Of a DNA stretch of 64,000 bases, positions 39,650-51,900 are shown piece after piece. How positions within the stretch are numbered: position 1 is the stretch's first letter; every line of letters starts with the position of its first letter. Source of the stretch: Trichomonas tenax. Its lineage: Eukaryota; Parabasalia; Trichomonadida; Trichomonadidae. The position numbers and the translations under genes were made by a program. The notes under the pieces were generated by a model. The model made no database searches, was not told the DNA's origin, and saw only the letters and a list, made by a program, of their open reading frames with translations. The stretch covers positions 1-64,000 of the forward strand of contig JALKBU010000184.1 in NCBI GenBank assembly GCA_023091735.1, in the 5' to 3' direction.

Positions 39650-42085
39650 TCACTGTAAAAGATTTTGAATTTGATCCATCTCAAGAACTTTCGTACGCAG
39701 AAAATCAACAGCATAAAGTTGATTTGATATTCCTTCGTCAGTTCTTCCGCCGAAAATATAAATGTTTTTATCAGAAACAGCGGAGCATGGGAAGAACAGG
39801 GATTGTGGTGCTTGGAACTCATTCTTGAAAACAAACCACTGACCAGTAGGCGCAAGACAGAATGGAATCGAACTTCCTGCACCACCAAAGAACCAAATGT
39901 GATCCTTTGCGACGAATGAACATTGTCCGACTCTGCGCGTTGGCTCAATACCGAGAACATCGAGTTCTTGCCATTTGGATTTCAATGAAGAAAAAACATA
40001 TGTTGATGTGTTATCTATTCCACCAACAATATAAACTTTCTTTCCAACTTCGTGCATCGAATGATACGATAGATATAACGGTTTGTCTTCAAGAACTTTG
40101 AACTTGTCTGATTTTTGTTTCTCGAGATTAAGTCTATGTGAAGGTTCTTCTGCTTGAGTATCTGTTTCATTCGATTCATTTAGTTTATCTCTCAGAGCTA
40201 CTTCGCTCCAATTTTGTGTTTCGAAATCATAATAGAATGTTCTAAATGGCTGTCCGCCAGTGAGAAGCAATCCACGATTTCTCCATTTGCACATTGCAAG
40301 ACCTGCTCCTGACAATTCGCATCCTTCTAATTGTTTCCACTCATTATCTTTGAACACCCAGAAATCACTCTTAAAAACATTTGGACCTTCTCCTCCATAG
40401 ACATAAATTGCATCATTGATTGAAATGGCACAGCAATCGTGTCTTGCTGCGAATGGTAATTCTGTGACTTCCCAGTTTTCTCCATCAAACATCATGCATT
40501 TGTTCGATACAATGCCGCATTCATCTCTTCCACCAATAACCATGAATTTTCCATTTGCAAAAACTGATGCTGCTCTTTGAAGACGCAAAGGAGCTTTAGA
40601 AACAAGTTTCCATTTCAAACCTGCCTCCTTTGCTGAATTTGTTCGTCCGTACATTAATGCTGTTTCTTGCATCATTTCATAAAACTGAACAGCGAACTTT
40701 TCATAACGAAATTCGAGCTGAATTGGGGTTTGAAGAATGGGATGATTAACTTGAACATATTTTTCGTTTAATTTGACATTAGTATCGATATATTGGAATT
40801 TCTCGCGTTCTGTATTTGTTAAATCTAACATTCTAAAATATGAGTTTGAAAGAACGAGTCTATAATATCTTCCTTCCTTGGAAATAGAGTCGTAACATGC
40901 AACGAAATATTCATCCATAGGAAGAGTGTATTTTGGTAATACCTTTGAAAGATTGTCTGCAGAGTTCTCCTTCATTTTGCATGCATCTTGAAGTCTTCTT
41001 ATGTCGTTCATTTTCTCCAAAGCAACAATAAGTGAGCAATAATCAGGATGTCCGCTCGGTGTAGCTTCGAGAAGTCTTTGGATGAGCGATCTATAATTCG
41101 GCGCACGCTGTACTGGTCTCACAAGTAAAGAAACGATTTCCAGGCCTTTGAGTTCAGGAATTTCTTCGATTGTTTTGTATTCATTTGCAAATTGAGCACT
41201 TTTTTCGCGCTGCTTTTGCAATAGATCTTTAATTTTTGGGAATATTGTTACATAGTCGTTATAAGAATTTAGATCATTTGCCAGCTTAATGAGTGTTGTT
41301 CCGAATATTGCGAAAAATGAAACTCCGTTTTTCTTGAATTCTTCAACAATTCCTTGATGAATGATTCTCGCTGTCATGAAGAATGAATCGAATATTGTTT
41401 CTAATCTTGCATTTAATAACTTTGAATTTCGAATGAAAGGAACTATATATTTATCAATAAGATCCAATGAATCGCAATAATTAATCTCATTCTGAACACA
41501 TTCGTCGAGAATGAAATATCTCCTTTTAGCACTCTTTCTCTGCTTTTCTGATAAGTTTGCTGCTATGTATATCTGCTGATTCAAAATTAATTCAATTGGA
41601 AGTTCATCTTCTATTTTTTCGCCTGTATATGTTGTAGGAACGATCTGGTCGCAGTCGATATCAAACATATTCGACAATGAGTAGCATATATCGATAAATT
41701 TAAAAGGATAATGTAACGAACATTTAAATTCCATGATATATTCACCTTGAAAGCTGCAAATTGGGATCGAGAAGTTGTTTTTTGGATTGGTTGTATTATC
41801 TTTTAGTTCTAAATATGAATTTATATTGCCAATGTTTTGATTCTCGTTTGGAATTACAACGATATGATGCAAAAACTGGCTAATGTTGTGATTGCTTACG
41901 TACCAAGACGTGTATGGCGTGCAAATGAATAATTGAAATACTCCGCTTATTTTAAATTGCGATATAAAGTATGCTATCGCGCTACTCGTTGATAAATCTT
42001 TAATATCTATATAAGGTACAAGCATGGATTCATTTTTGTGCACAACTTTTACTTTGCTGAACGAAGCCCATGGAGGTAAAGTCAT
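39650..42085 (-). CDS. RhoGEF (DH-PH) protein with C-terminal kelch repeats
   Basis: The product is 811 residues. A region of unknown function (1-185) comes first, then a DH (RhoGEF) domain at about 188-365. Its conserved helix LLVRPVQRAPNYRSLIQRLL (320-339) is a close match to the CR3 signature, preceded by the CR1-type EINYCDSLDLIDKYIVPF. A PH-like segment follows (about 380-500), then six or so kelch motifs to the end (GGRDECGI, YVYGGEG, LLLTGGQPF, VYIVGGID, WFFGGAG, IYIFGGRT). DH domains load GTP onto Rho-family GTPases. Kelch propellers usually bind partners, so an actin-linked role is inferred. RhoGEF-kelch fusions are known in amoebae and related protists. The first ATG is used, with a plausible hydrophobic-aromatic start (MTLPPWASFSKVKVV). 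Confidence 0.85.
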   Translation of the reverse strand: MTLPPWASFSKVKVVHKNESMLVPYIDIKDLSTSSAIAYFISQFKISGVFQLFICTPYTSWYVSNHNISQFLHHIVVIPNENQNIGNINSYLELKDNTTNPKNNFSIPICSFQGEYIMEFKCSLHYPFKFIDICYSLSNMFDIDCDQIVPTTYTGEKIEDELPIELILNQQIYIAANLSEKQRKSAKRRYFILDECVQNEINYCDSLDLIDKYIVPFIRNSKLLNARLETIFDSFFMTARIIHQGIVEEFKKNGVSFFAIFGTTLIKLANDLNSYNDYVTIFPKIKDLLQKQREKSAQFANEYKTIEEIPELKGLEIVSLLVRPVQRAPNYRSLIQRLLEATPSGHPDYCSLIVALEKMNDIRRLQDACKMKENSADNLSKVLPKYTLPMDEYFVACYDSISKEGRYYRLVLSNSYFRMLDLTNTEREKFQYIDTNVKLNEKYVQVNHPILQTPIQLEFRYEKFAVQFYEMMQETALMYGRTNSAKEAGLKWKLVSKAPLRLQRAASVFANGKFMVIGGRDECGIVSNKCMMFDGENWEVTELPFAARHDCCAISINDAIYVYGGEGPNVFKSDFWVFKDNEWKQLEGCELSGAGLAMCKWRNRGLLLTGGQPFRTFYYDFETQNWSEVALRDKLNESNETDTQAEEPSHRLNLEKQKSDKFKVLEDKPLYLSYHSMHEVGKKVYIVGGIDNTSTYVFSSLKSKWQELDVLGIEPTRRVGQCSFVAKDHIWFFGGAGSSIPFCLAPTGQWFVFKNEFQAPQSLFFPCSAVSDKNIYIFGGRTDEGISNQLYAVDFLRTKVLEMDQIQNLLQ

Positions 42086-42357
42086 ATTTAACTTTCTCCT
42101 CTCTTCTTTTTCATAGCCCTCAAATAAATAACCTTTCTAAAATTTAAATTCGATTTTAGACTCATATAAACTATATTGTCGCTAAAACTCAATGCACATA
42201 AAAATAACTCATGTATCTCATTCATATATTATAAAAAGAAGAATTGATTTTAATAAATTGATATTGATGATTTTATAATTATGGGATATATGGGTAAAAA
42301 TTTGGTTTTAAAATAAAAATTCATAAGATTTATGTCAATATTTCTGCATCACATATT

Positions 42358-44328
42358 TTAAAGCTGGTCACGTGGAACTTTCTTTGTGACTTTCTTGTAG
42401 TACTTCTTCGGCTTCTCCGGAGAGTCCTCTCTTGGCTCATTCTTGTTGTACTTGACGACCTTGCGGATCTTCTTGCCCTTCAACTCTTCTTCGTTGAACT
42501 GGTCAGCCTTGACAAGCTTGTGGTGTGTCTTCGGCTCGACTGGCTGCTCGACAGCAACTGGTGTTGCATCATAGACATGGATGAAGCACTGTGTGAGCAT
42601 AGCAGCGAAGTTTGAACCGAGCAAGCTCTGGCCATGATCGAGGGCCTCGACATCAGCATAAACCATAGAGAACTTCTGTGGAATAGCACAGATAGCCTGG
42701 TGGATGGCCTCGATAGCTCTAGCGAGCTGATCAGCCTTTGGAATTGGGAATTCTGCCTCTTTCTGTGGGAAGTCGGAGATTGTAACAGCAAACTCAACGA
42801 GCATTGGGAAGACCTTCTTCTGTAAGCGCTTCTCGATGTCAGCTAAGTTCTCGAACTCACCATCGATGTTGCCCAATGAGAAGACAACATAGAGGAGGCG
42901 AGCAAGTGAAATGAAATACTCTGGATGCTTGACTTGTGGGTAAACCTTCTTGACATTGATTAAGCAGCTGTAAACGTAGCCCTTAAGGAAGATTTCAGCA
43001 ATGAACTGGTAGATAGAGAGTGTGTTGTTTGCTGTGATTGAGAGGTATGTACGTGCTATGTTCAAGGCCTGCTTGACTGTGTCTGGGACTAAGTAGTATG
43101 AGTGAGCGATGAACTTGCAGACGTTTGTAACAAGCTTCTCAACACCCTTAACATCAACTTCTGGAGTGCCGAGTCCGAAGATTCCCTGTTCATCGATGTA
43201 TGTGCAGAGCTTTGTCATGAAGGCCTGTGCGTATGGTGTGATGAACAAGCTGATGATGGAGTTGATCAAGTTCTTAGAGTGGGATGGCTTGACAATAAAC
43301 TCGTTGAGTGTTCCTGTGAGGTGTGAAAGATCGTGCAAGAGAACCTGCTCGATGAGGACGTTAGCCTTGCCGCCGTAGGAGTAGACGTGGAAGAAGGACT
43401 GGACGACTGTCCTTGAGACTGGGGAGTCTGGCTGTGAGAGAGCTGGGTTTAGGAGTGTTCTAAGGATGTGAGAGTCGGTGTTCATGATAACCTGATAAGC
43501 AGCTTGGTAGAGCTGATCTGGTGCTGGTGTAGAGATTGATGTCATGAAATGGAGCATTGGTGCTGATTTCTCGAGAACGTTTGCCCAAAGATGAACCTGA
43601 GCTGGATCTTCTGGAACAAACTTCCAGAGGGCCTTGCCCTTGTTGTCCATAACCTCGACAGAGATCTTATCCTTGCCAATCTGGAAAGCTGTTGGCTTAA
43701 CGTTGAATTGTTCCTGCTGCTCGTTGCCTTTGAAATTGTAGATATAGAATATCTTGTTGGCATCCAAAACTGCCCAGAAGCCTGGCTTTTTGCCCTTCTT
43801 GCACCTGCAGATAGCAAGATGTGGATTTGGATTCGGCTTTGTGAAGTTGATTGGGAATATCTTCTGTGTGATCCACTGGAGGAATGCCTGTGGCTGCTTG
43901 GCTTGATGGAGCATCTTTACCAAAAAGAGTGTATAAACATCGGAGCCATTTGCGGGAATGGAAGCTGGCCAGTAATTAGCGATGAATTTGAATACTTCTG
44001 GGTTGATGTTCTGCTTGAGGTAGTCAGCGAAGTCCATGATCGTTTGAGATGGGTTGATTATCAAATCTTGTGGAGAAGCGGCGTTAAATTCGTTCAAAAT
44101 TTCTTCGAAACTGTCCTTAAGTGGTCTTCCGTGGAATGGCGCCGCAGTGTCGAATGTCTGTTTCTTTAAGTTTTCGTAGAAGTCTGCCGGATATTTATTG
44201 AACTCGTTAAATGGCATATTAGCGTTGACTGTTGAATAAACAGATGAGTTTACCATCGGTGGGGGTGGAATGGACTCCTTGATGGCTGGTTTAGGGGCTT
44301 CTGGAGCATGTTTCTTCTTGTCACTCAT
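42358..44328 (-). CDS. PH-domain protein with a RasGAP-like region
   Basis: The product is 656 residues. The N-terminal 40 residues are Pro- and Lys-rich. The region of about 170-270 has PH-like strands ending in a helix with Trp (VHLWANVLEKSAPML). The region of about 290-530 looks like the RasGAP fold: an FFHVYSYGGKANVLIEQVLL segment where RasGAPs have FRGNS...K, later VPDTVKQALNIARTYLSI and IAEIFLKGYVYSCLINVKKV in place of the FLR...ICPAI segment. The canonical arginine finger and FLR are not clear, so it may be a RasGAP-fold protein with no GAP activity. The last 60 residues are Lys-rich and disordered (KKYYKKVTKKVPRDQL). Strong C/G-ending codons suggest high expression. Assignment of the second half is tentative. 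Confidence 0.5.
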   Translation of the reverse strand: MSDKKKHAPEAPKPAIKESIPPPPMVNSSVYSTVNANMPFNEFNKYPADFYENLKKQTFDTAAPFHGRPLKDSFEEILNEFNAASPQDLIINPSQTIMDFADYLKQNINPEVFKFIANYWPASIPANGSDVYTLFLVKMLHQAKQPQAFLQWITQKIFPINFTKPNPNPHLAICRCKKGKKPGFWAVLDANKIFYIYNFKGNEQQEQFNVKPTAFQIGKDKISVEVMDNKGKALWKFVPEDPAQVHLWANVLEKSAPMLHFMTSISTPAPDQLYQAAYQVIMNTDSHILRTLLNPALSQPDSPVSRTVVQSFFHVYSYGGKANVLIEQVLLHDLSHLTGTLNEFIVKPSHSKNLINSIISLFITPYAQAFMTKLCTYIDEQGIFGLGTPEVDVKGVEKLVTNVCKFIAHSYYLVPDTVKQALNIARTYLSITANNTLSIYQFIAEIFLKGYVYSCLINVKKVYPQVKHPEYFISLARLLYVVFSLGNIDGEFENLADIEKRLQKKVFPMLVEFAVTISDFPQKEAEFPIPKADQLARAIEAIHQAICAIPQKFSMVYADVEALDHGQSLLGSNFAAMLTQCFIHVYDATPVAVEQPVEPKTHHKLVKADQFNEEELKGKKIRKVVKYNKNEPREDSPEKPKKYYKKVTKKVPRDQL

Positions 44329-45053
44329 TTTTTTGCGTTAAGTTTACGTTACATAACTTCTTTACATATGTAAACATTTCAATTCCATCTTTTGTTGATT
44401 TCTCGATATAACAACTTTAGTACACTTATTATCACAAAGAAAATTCAATGTCATAAGTATTTATTTTACATGTCAAATCTTATTAATAGAGATTCGAATT
44501 GTTCTTGTTACTGATAAAATATTTTCAAGTATTTTGTTTTCAACATGACTATATCTCTTGAAGTAATGCACAAACTGGCGCGATATTGAGCACTTTTCGC
44601 ATTAATATGCAGATTTAGCAAATGTCAAAGTTTATAAATGTGAAAATACTCATACCCTCATTAACTTAAGATGAATATTTTTCAAACGTGTTTTTCCACT
44701 CGGCCTCTGACTATCCTCTTATATCTGAGTTCTTCATGGATTGACATTTACTCGATCTTCAATAAAAAAATTTAAAAATTTTATAAAATTTATTCAAAAA
44801 ACACTAAATCAACAGCAAACGAAGAGATACAAATAATAAATTATATTACTAATTATATGGAATAATTAATTATGTGCTCAATTTGACATAACCTTTCAAT
44901 ATCAAAATAGAATTCAAATTTTAACTTTAAACTGATCTATTGAACAGAAAATTGAATAGCAGAAAATGAGTAAAAATAAATAACTTGATGATTGTCATTG
45001 TTTTCATTAAAATATGTTTTGTAAAAATTTTACATGACATATTTCATTTAAAA
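44329..45053. other. Intergenic region with copies of the 11-bp motif
   Basis: AT-rich spacer between divergent genes. It holds an exact TTTACATGTCA (44465-44475), a TTTACATATGTAAA palindrome near 44359, and TTTACATGACA (45029-45039) just before the next gene. Nothing else was recognised. Confidence 0.5.
45029..45039 (+). promoter_or_regulatory. TTTACATGACA motif before small coiled-coil gene
   Basis: A near-perfect copy of the recurrent motif, 14 nt before the ATG at 45054. This position suits an initiator. An ATG in the motif itself and those upstream of it are therefore probably not translated. Confidence 0.5.
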
Positions 45054-45473
45054 ATGGAAACGAATGCTGTATTAGATATTTTAAAAGAAAGAAATAACGA
45101 ATTAGCAATTAGAATGCAGAGGCTTCAGAAGCTTGAAGCGAAAATAGATACAAGCGTCGAAAATTTGCGGGAATTATACGAAGTTTTATTACAATCTCAA
45201 GAAGCAAAATGTGCAGAGATGGTAGAGTTCGATGATGAGATAAAGTATATAAACAAAAAACTATTTCCAACACATAACTCAAATAAAAACCTCGTGAGAA
45301 AGAAAGATGAAAGCCAAAAGCTTCTACTTGAACAAATCAATCATGTTAGAGGACTGGATGATGCAGAAGCCGTTAAATATCTCATTTCTGACGATCCAAC
45401 ACTCAAAATTTTATCTAACGATATTGAAACAATTAATACTTTCATCAAAAAGTACGAATCATTCCTCCTATAG
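45054..45473 (+). CDS. Small coiled-coil protein
   Basis: The product is 139 residues (METNAVLDILKERNNELAIRM), predicted helical and coiled coil for most of its length, with a Lys/Asn-rich middle (FPTHNSNKNLVRKKDES). No domain or family was recognised. The ATG at 45054 is chosen because it follows the TTTACATGACA motif by 14 nt; longer readings would start upstream of that motif. Its size and layout resemble subunits of kinetochore, dynein or tethering complexes, but this is not evidence of function. Confidence 0.6.
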   Translation: METNAVLDILKERNNELAIRMQRLQKLEAKIDTSVENLRELYEVLLQSQEAKCAEMVEFDDEIKYINKKLFPTHNSNKNLVRKKDESQKLLLEQINHVRGLDDAEAVKYLISDDPTLKILSNDIETINTFIKKYESFLL

Positions 45474-45950
45474 CTTTACATCAATAACGGTCATTACTCT
45501 CCTCATTTTTACACAAAAATATGATTATATAAATAGTATTTTAACCGTTGAGCTCAAAAAAGATAGCTTGCAGCTCTGTAATAGAAGAAATAATATCCAG
45601 TGATACTTGGCGTTTATTAATTTTACCAAAACTTTTCATTTCTGGATTAACAAGTTCATTGTTACTTCAAATAAATTCAAATTACCAATATATGTTCAGC
45701 ATTTCAATACGATATCTGTATCAAACAAGATATTATATTTGATATCTAAATGACAAAATCTATTCTTTAATCATTTACAACTAAATACATAGCAGGATGG
45801 CAGCTTGCTGATATGGTAATAGTAAAATATTTGTATTATATTAAATCATATTTTTGGTCACATGCTTTGACCAAATAGCATTAATTCAATGTCAGCTGTA
45901 ACAATATTAGTGATAGAAGTGTTTTTTTTTGATATGACATATTTTACTAC
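45474..45950. other. AT-rich intergenic region before TOR
   Basis: 477 bp that ends in the TOR promoter motif. A short frame within it has no support. Confidence 0.5.
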
Positions 45951-45961
45951 TTTACATGTCA
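45951..45961 (+). promoter_or_regulatory. TTTACATGTCA motif before TOR gene
   Basis: An exact motif copy with its TCA 15 nt before the preferred ATG at 45977. It contains an in-frame ATG of its own. If the TCA is the initiator (transcription start at its A), that first ATG is not in the mRNA, which decides the start codon. Confidence 0.6.
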
Positions 45962-45976
45962 AATTTAATATTAAAA

Positions 45977-48900
45977 ATGGCAATTCCTGAGATAACATTG
46001 ACTTTTCCTCCCGATGTGGACAATTCTCGGCAGTTCCACATATGGGAGGAGCGAAGGGAGGAACTTGTCCATCTTTTCGGCCATTATCTTTTGATGCTTA
46101 CCGAGGCAGAACTGATTAAAAATTTTGAGAATTGGGAATCCAAACTGAAAGAGCTGCAATATTCTGACAGATGTAACAACTATTTACTCGCGTTATTATA
46201 TATATCGATATTACATTACTTCACACGCTCAGCAGATTTAATTCGAGCAAATTTGAGTTTCATGCGAAAGCTTCTCGAGACTAAAAACCGCACACAAATC
46301 ATGTGTGCAGCCCAAACATTTGCTTGGTGTGCATCAGAATCCCAAGAATGCATCGATTTTTTGCGAGAATTATTAACACGCGCTTCTAAATGGATAACAA
46401 GTCAACACACAGCTTTTTCAGCACTCTATGTGCTTTTTAAAGCAGGTAATTTCTTGCTTCCAAGCGTATACGAAGAAACAACAAATAACTACAAACAACT
46501 CTGCACATGGCTCTCATGCGATGATGTGGACTTACAGATTATGTCAGCGAAAGTCTTGCAGTTACATTTTAAAGCATTAAAAAACAATGTTACACAAGTT
46601 AATTCACTATTTTCCGAGTGTCTCCATAAAATCAGCATACAGAGCCAAAATCTTTACGGATCCATTCGTGTTATCGACAACATACTGCAATATTATCAAA
46701 ATCCAAATCAAGCAATGGAAGTAATGGAATTAGTCGAGAAATTCCCATATTTGAAGTACGAAAACTTAAGTTATTCATGGTTCGTTACGTTGCTCAAAAT
46801 AGTTGAGAACAAATTTTTGGCAATTATAATCACACCAGATTCTGCTCCACGCTTATTATCGACATTATTCGCAACCTGCAAAAAGTTTATGACATTGCGT
46901 TTATATGAAAAGCTTTTTCAGTTCTTCCAGGCTTTTAATCCTTCGACTTTTCGTTCATTTTTACCAAATATTATCGATTTTCTTGCAAGCACAGTCACTG
47001 AGCATCGATATCCTCAACTATGTGCAATTGCGTTTGATTCATTAAGTTATCTCATTGACACATTCGAAAAAAGCATAATAATACAACCGTCGTTCTTTTT
47101 AAACGCAGAACCATCACCACAATATGTATGCGCGTTACGTAAATCCATGAGGATCTTTTCAGACCTCAAATCTACGCTTGTTTCTAAATTTAGAGAAGGA
47201 ATTTCACCAAAGGCAACAATTGAGCAACAAATACTTTCATTGACTATATTCAGTAAGTTTACAAGTCATATTTTCGATAATATTGAAGCAGTTTTTGATA
47301 CAATCTCATATCTCGTTAAATCACCAAATACAAACGTTAGACTTTTAATGGTATCGATATTACCCATTTTCCACAACAAAAAAGCTTTAGACGATTTATT
47401 ATTTTTAGCATTGTTTGATACAGAAAAATCTGTTCGCGCTGGTGCTGTTATTCAACTCAAGGCATCACACCTCGAACAACTACAGCTTTTGTCACAAATT
47501 TTAACAGACCCAAGTTACACAGTTCGTGGAAACGCGATTAAATTAGTTGCTCAAGTCGCACCATCAAATCCAATGCTATTTTATGTTCCAATAACAATGC
47601 TTGTTCAGCAGACAATGATATCCATATTAACAACATCAAATCCATCAGTTTGCCAAAAAATATCGTCTTTATTGCCATTAATCGCTCAACACTTATTATC
47701 ATTTTGTCCATCATACATTCCTCAAGTTATTAAAGTCTGCTACACATTCTTATGCCCAGAAAAATATAAAACAAAAGATTCAAAAATTTTATCTGTTATT
47801 CAACGCGATATGAATCACGATGGAAATTTATTGATATCCAACACAAGGCCATTTGATGCTTCATGTGTAAATCTTAACAGAGTTTTTGAAATCGAAAATA
47901 AGCATTTCATTGATAAACGCGATGGTGATCTATTTGAAACACTCAGATGCTTATCTTCACACTTAGCGCCATATTTAGACGAATTGATGCCAATTTATTT
48001 ATCAGTTTTTAGCGAAAATAGAACAGAATTAGTTTATAAATCAGCGCTAAACTCATTGATCGAAATTGTCAACAAGCTTGAAGCAGCAGCAAACATTCCA
48101 TCAACACAGCCAACACTTCCACACACACTCATCACTCTACTTCGTGGCAAGCCAAGCGAAGAAGTCGCAATCTTGATATTGAAGCTTCTTGCAACGTTTG
48201 GAATCACTGCTTATCCGCGTAACAACAGCGTTTACGATGATGGCGATGAGAATGAATACGACTTCAAGTCTCCGAGCTATTACACAGATTCGATGCTTTC
48301 TGCGCTCGTTAAGATCCTTGATGAGCAGCATTCTTGTGTTTTTGAGTCAGTGACATCAATTTTCGTTTACGAGCATCATCAAGCTGTTAAATTCTTGGCT
48401 CCTATCATTAAAGCATATGAAAAAGCCATCAAAACATCAAAACCTAAGATCAGAGTTCAATTATTTTCTCAACTCGAAATCATTTGCTATTATTCAGGAA
48501 TTAGAGCTGCTTCGTATGCTCAAACATTGACAGATTTGATTTTAGAGAATATTTCGATGCCAGAAGCCCTTAAAGTTGCCTGCGTGCTCTCTTATTTCTT
48601 GAAGTGTGAATTCATTCCTTATGCACCATCAATTTATCAGGAATGCACACATATCCTCGGAATGTCAAAACTCGGCGTTTCTAAAGAATTGTTCAGGTTC
48701 TTGACATACGCTATTGTTTTCCAAAACCAGCCACTCGACAATTTCATTTTCGCGTGTGAACAGAGAATGCTGTTGAATCCATCAACAGAAGAGGTGACTG
48801 TGATGTTGAATTCACTTACAACAATCACTCATCTCTCTGATGTCACTTTTGATTGCTCACGTATGGCGAGACTTTGTATTCCTCTTCTTAACACCTCGAT

Positions 48901-51900
48901 AAGACCCAATGTAATGCAGTTGTTGTATAGTTTAGTTATTTTCTGTCACTTGAATGCTGAATTCCTCGAATTTTTATTACCAGACAAAGACGTTGGATTA
49001 CCAGCACTCAAGGACTATTTAGCAGGAAAATCATTGTCTATTGACTCATTCATCACACCAATGATCATTATTTGTCATGTAGATCCACCACCATTCCTTC
49101 CTCCACCGTATAACTCTTCAACAAAGATATTTAAAGCTTTCTCCGCTCCTCCATCAAACTCGGAGAAATGGTTTGAAGATCTTTGCAAAGCTGTCATCAG
49201 CGGATCCCCACAAGCATCAATTCGCGCCTGCCTTCAGCCAGCAATTACATCTCCAGAGTTCAGATTTGAGATATTCCCAGTTGCTTTCCTTTCATGCTGG
49301 AGAGATGCTCCTAAGGAGACGCGTGTTGAGTTCTCAAAGGTGATGGAAGCGATCTACACAGACGAAGTCAATCGTCCTGATCAGATTTTCTTAACACTCG
49401 CAGAATTATTGCTTAGAGCCGGAGTTCCTTTCGAGATATCCAACTTCACGCTTTGCGAAGCTTGTTCATCACCAATGCAATCTTGCAGATTTCTTGTGAA
49501 GTTCTATAACGAATTCCCAAATGACACGAAAGGTATCGATAAATTGCTCGAGTTGAACACGAGACTTTCTCGATACCACAACTCTCGCGGTTTACTGAAA
49601 CTCAAAGGTGTCGACCTGCCATCAATCGCTAAATGGAATGAGAAACTCGGACAGTGGGACACCGCGCTTCAGATCTATGAAAGAGACGATCCAACAAATC
49701 TTCCAAAGATTTTAGGATGTTATGCAAACTTGGAAAGATGGGAAGATATTAGAAAGCTTTCAGATCAGTTCCAGTACTTATCACCAGAGCACAAGAATGA
49801 GACGGCTTTGTGGTTTGCTTGGGCATCATTGAAATGCAATGATTTCAACGATGCGAGTTCAATTATGGCATATTTGAACAACGATGAAACAAATCTCGAA
49901 ACAGTTTTATTCAAGTTGATCTATTTCGTTAAGAGTGACAACACTGATGTGGCCACAAGACTCCTGAAGAGTTCCATGCAGATGCTTGTTAGTGATTGCT
50001 CTATTTACAGCTCCTTAAATGCAAATCGTGCTGATATCAATTTGATTTATGCGAATCATTTCTTGGAACTTGAAGAAGCTCTCAACATCAGGAAAGCAAA
50101 ATCCAACAAACTTCCTGATATATGGGCGAGAAGGCTTAGCTACATCTCTGGTGATAGCTCTTCTTTCATGAGACTTGTTGAAATCAGAAACTTAGTTGCA
50201 TCACCAACAGCAAATCGCAGAACATATCTCAAACTGTTGAGCATTCTCGTTAAGGAGCGTAAGTGGAATCTTGTTGACAGATTCCAGCCGCTTGTTCTCG
50301 AGCACATTGACAGCCCAGCTGTTCAGATTTTATACGTGAAGATTCTTTGGCATCGAGGAAGAGTCACAGAAGCAATTGATACAATCCATCTTCTCAATAG
50401 CATCCATTCTATCACCGACAAATCTGCTTTCATGGATTCATTCAGCAATGTTCAAAAATCAGCTTTGGAAACATTATCACGTATTTTATCAACAAAAGAG
50501 TTCAAAGTTGAACCGACTGCAGAATCGTTCTATTCATACGCTTGCAGAGCGAGGAACTTAAATCTCTTCACTGACAAACAACGCGCGAGAATGATCAGAC
50601 TCGAAGCAACATGGATCGGCCAAGAGTTTTCAACTGAAAAGGTCGATGTTGCTCTTCAAATGTTCGCAGAATCAGCCAAACTTTATGCAAGCGATTACAG
50701 AACGTGGGCAAACTGGGCATACACAAGTGCAAAAGCTGTTGATGAAGATAGTCCTGATCACGACAAATACGTCCAAATGGCTATGAACGGATTTTTGCGC
50801 GCATCAATACTTCATACATCCAATACATTAGAATATCTTTGCCAGCTTTTCAGTTTGCTCTTTAGATATGCGACGAAGATGAACATTCAACAGGATATAT
50901 TCACAAAGATCAGAGAGCTCCTTCCTCCTGTCATCGAACAGATTCTGCCGCAGATTGTTTGTCACATTTCTCACATAGATGAAAAAGTCAGATCTGTTGT
51001 TCATTCTCTTATAATCAACATTGCTGCTCAGCACTTCCAGTCAGTTGTTTACCAGATCCAGCTTATTGCAAACGACCAAGAAAACGAGAAGAACACAATC
51101 GCTCACGATATATTAAACAAGATCTCAATACCACATCCAGAGCTCGCAAAGGAAGCATCAATGCTTGCAAGCGGACTTTCCAGGTCAGCTGTTACATACT
51201 ATGATATCTGGTACACTAAGATCGACGAAGCTTATCATTTAGAACTTGCTGGCGATCGCGAAGCATCAATGAAGAAGTTGAAGTCGATGACACAGATGCG
51301 TGGAAACGTTCAATGCAAACTCGACACAAATCAATTAAAGAGTGTTGATGCCCAATACAACACAATTATCACCGCAATCAACAAGAACCCGAAGACAGAT
51401 TACGAAGTAAGTCAGATGTGGACAAGCGTCAGACTTTTCTTCCAATCAGTCCGTGAAAAGATCAACAAGATGGACGTTGTCATGCTTGAAATGGTTTGCG
51501 AGTATCTCGCTGAAAAGAGGAACTTCAAGCTTAGTATTCCTGGCACATACACGACAACAAACAATGGACCAACAATCACTCATATCGATACAACTCTTCC
51601 TGTTCTCTCGACGCAGCAGCATCCGAGAATATTATACATGCACGGCTCAGATGGAAACAAATGGAAATTCCTTCTTAAGGGCAATGAAGACTTAAGGCTC
51701 GATCAGAGAATCATGCAGTTCTTCGATTTGATCAACACACTCGTTATGTCGAATAAAGTTACACAGAAGAACAATATCACGATTATCAACTATGCAATCA
51801 CTCCTCTTGCTATCAATGCAGGTTTGATTTCATGGGTAACAGGTGCAGACACAATGCATCAACTTATTACAGACCACAGACGTACACAGAACAAGCAGTT

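Noticed and set aside
45956..45976. Upstream ATG as the TOR start
   Set aside because: It lies within the TTTACATGTCA motif; the downstream ATG at 45977 is better placed for a transcript starting at TCA.
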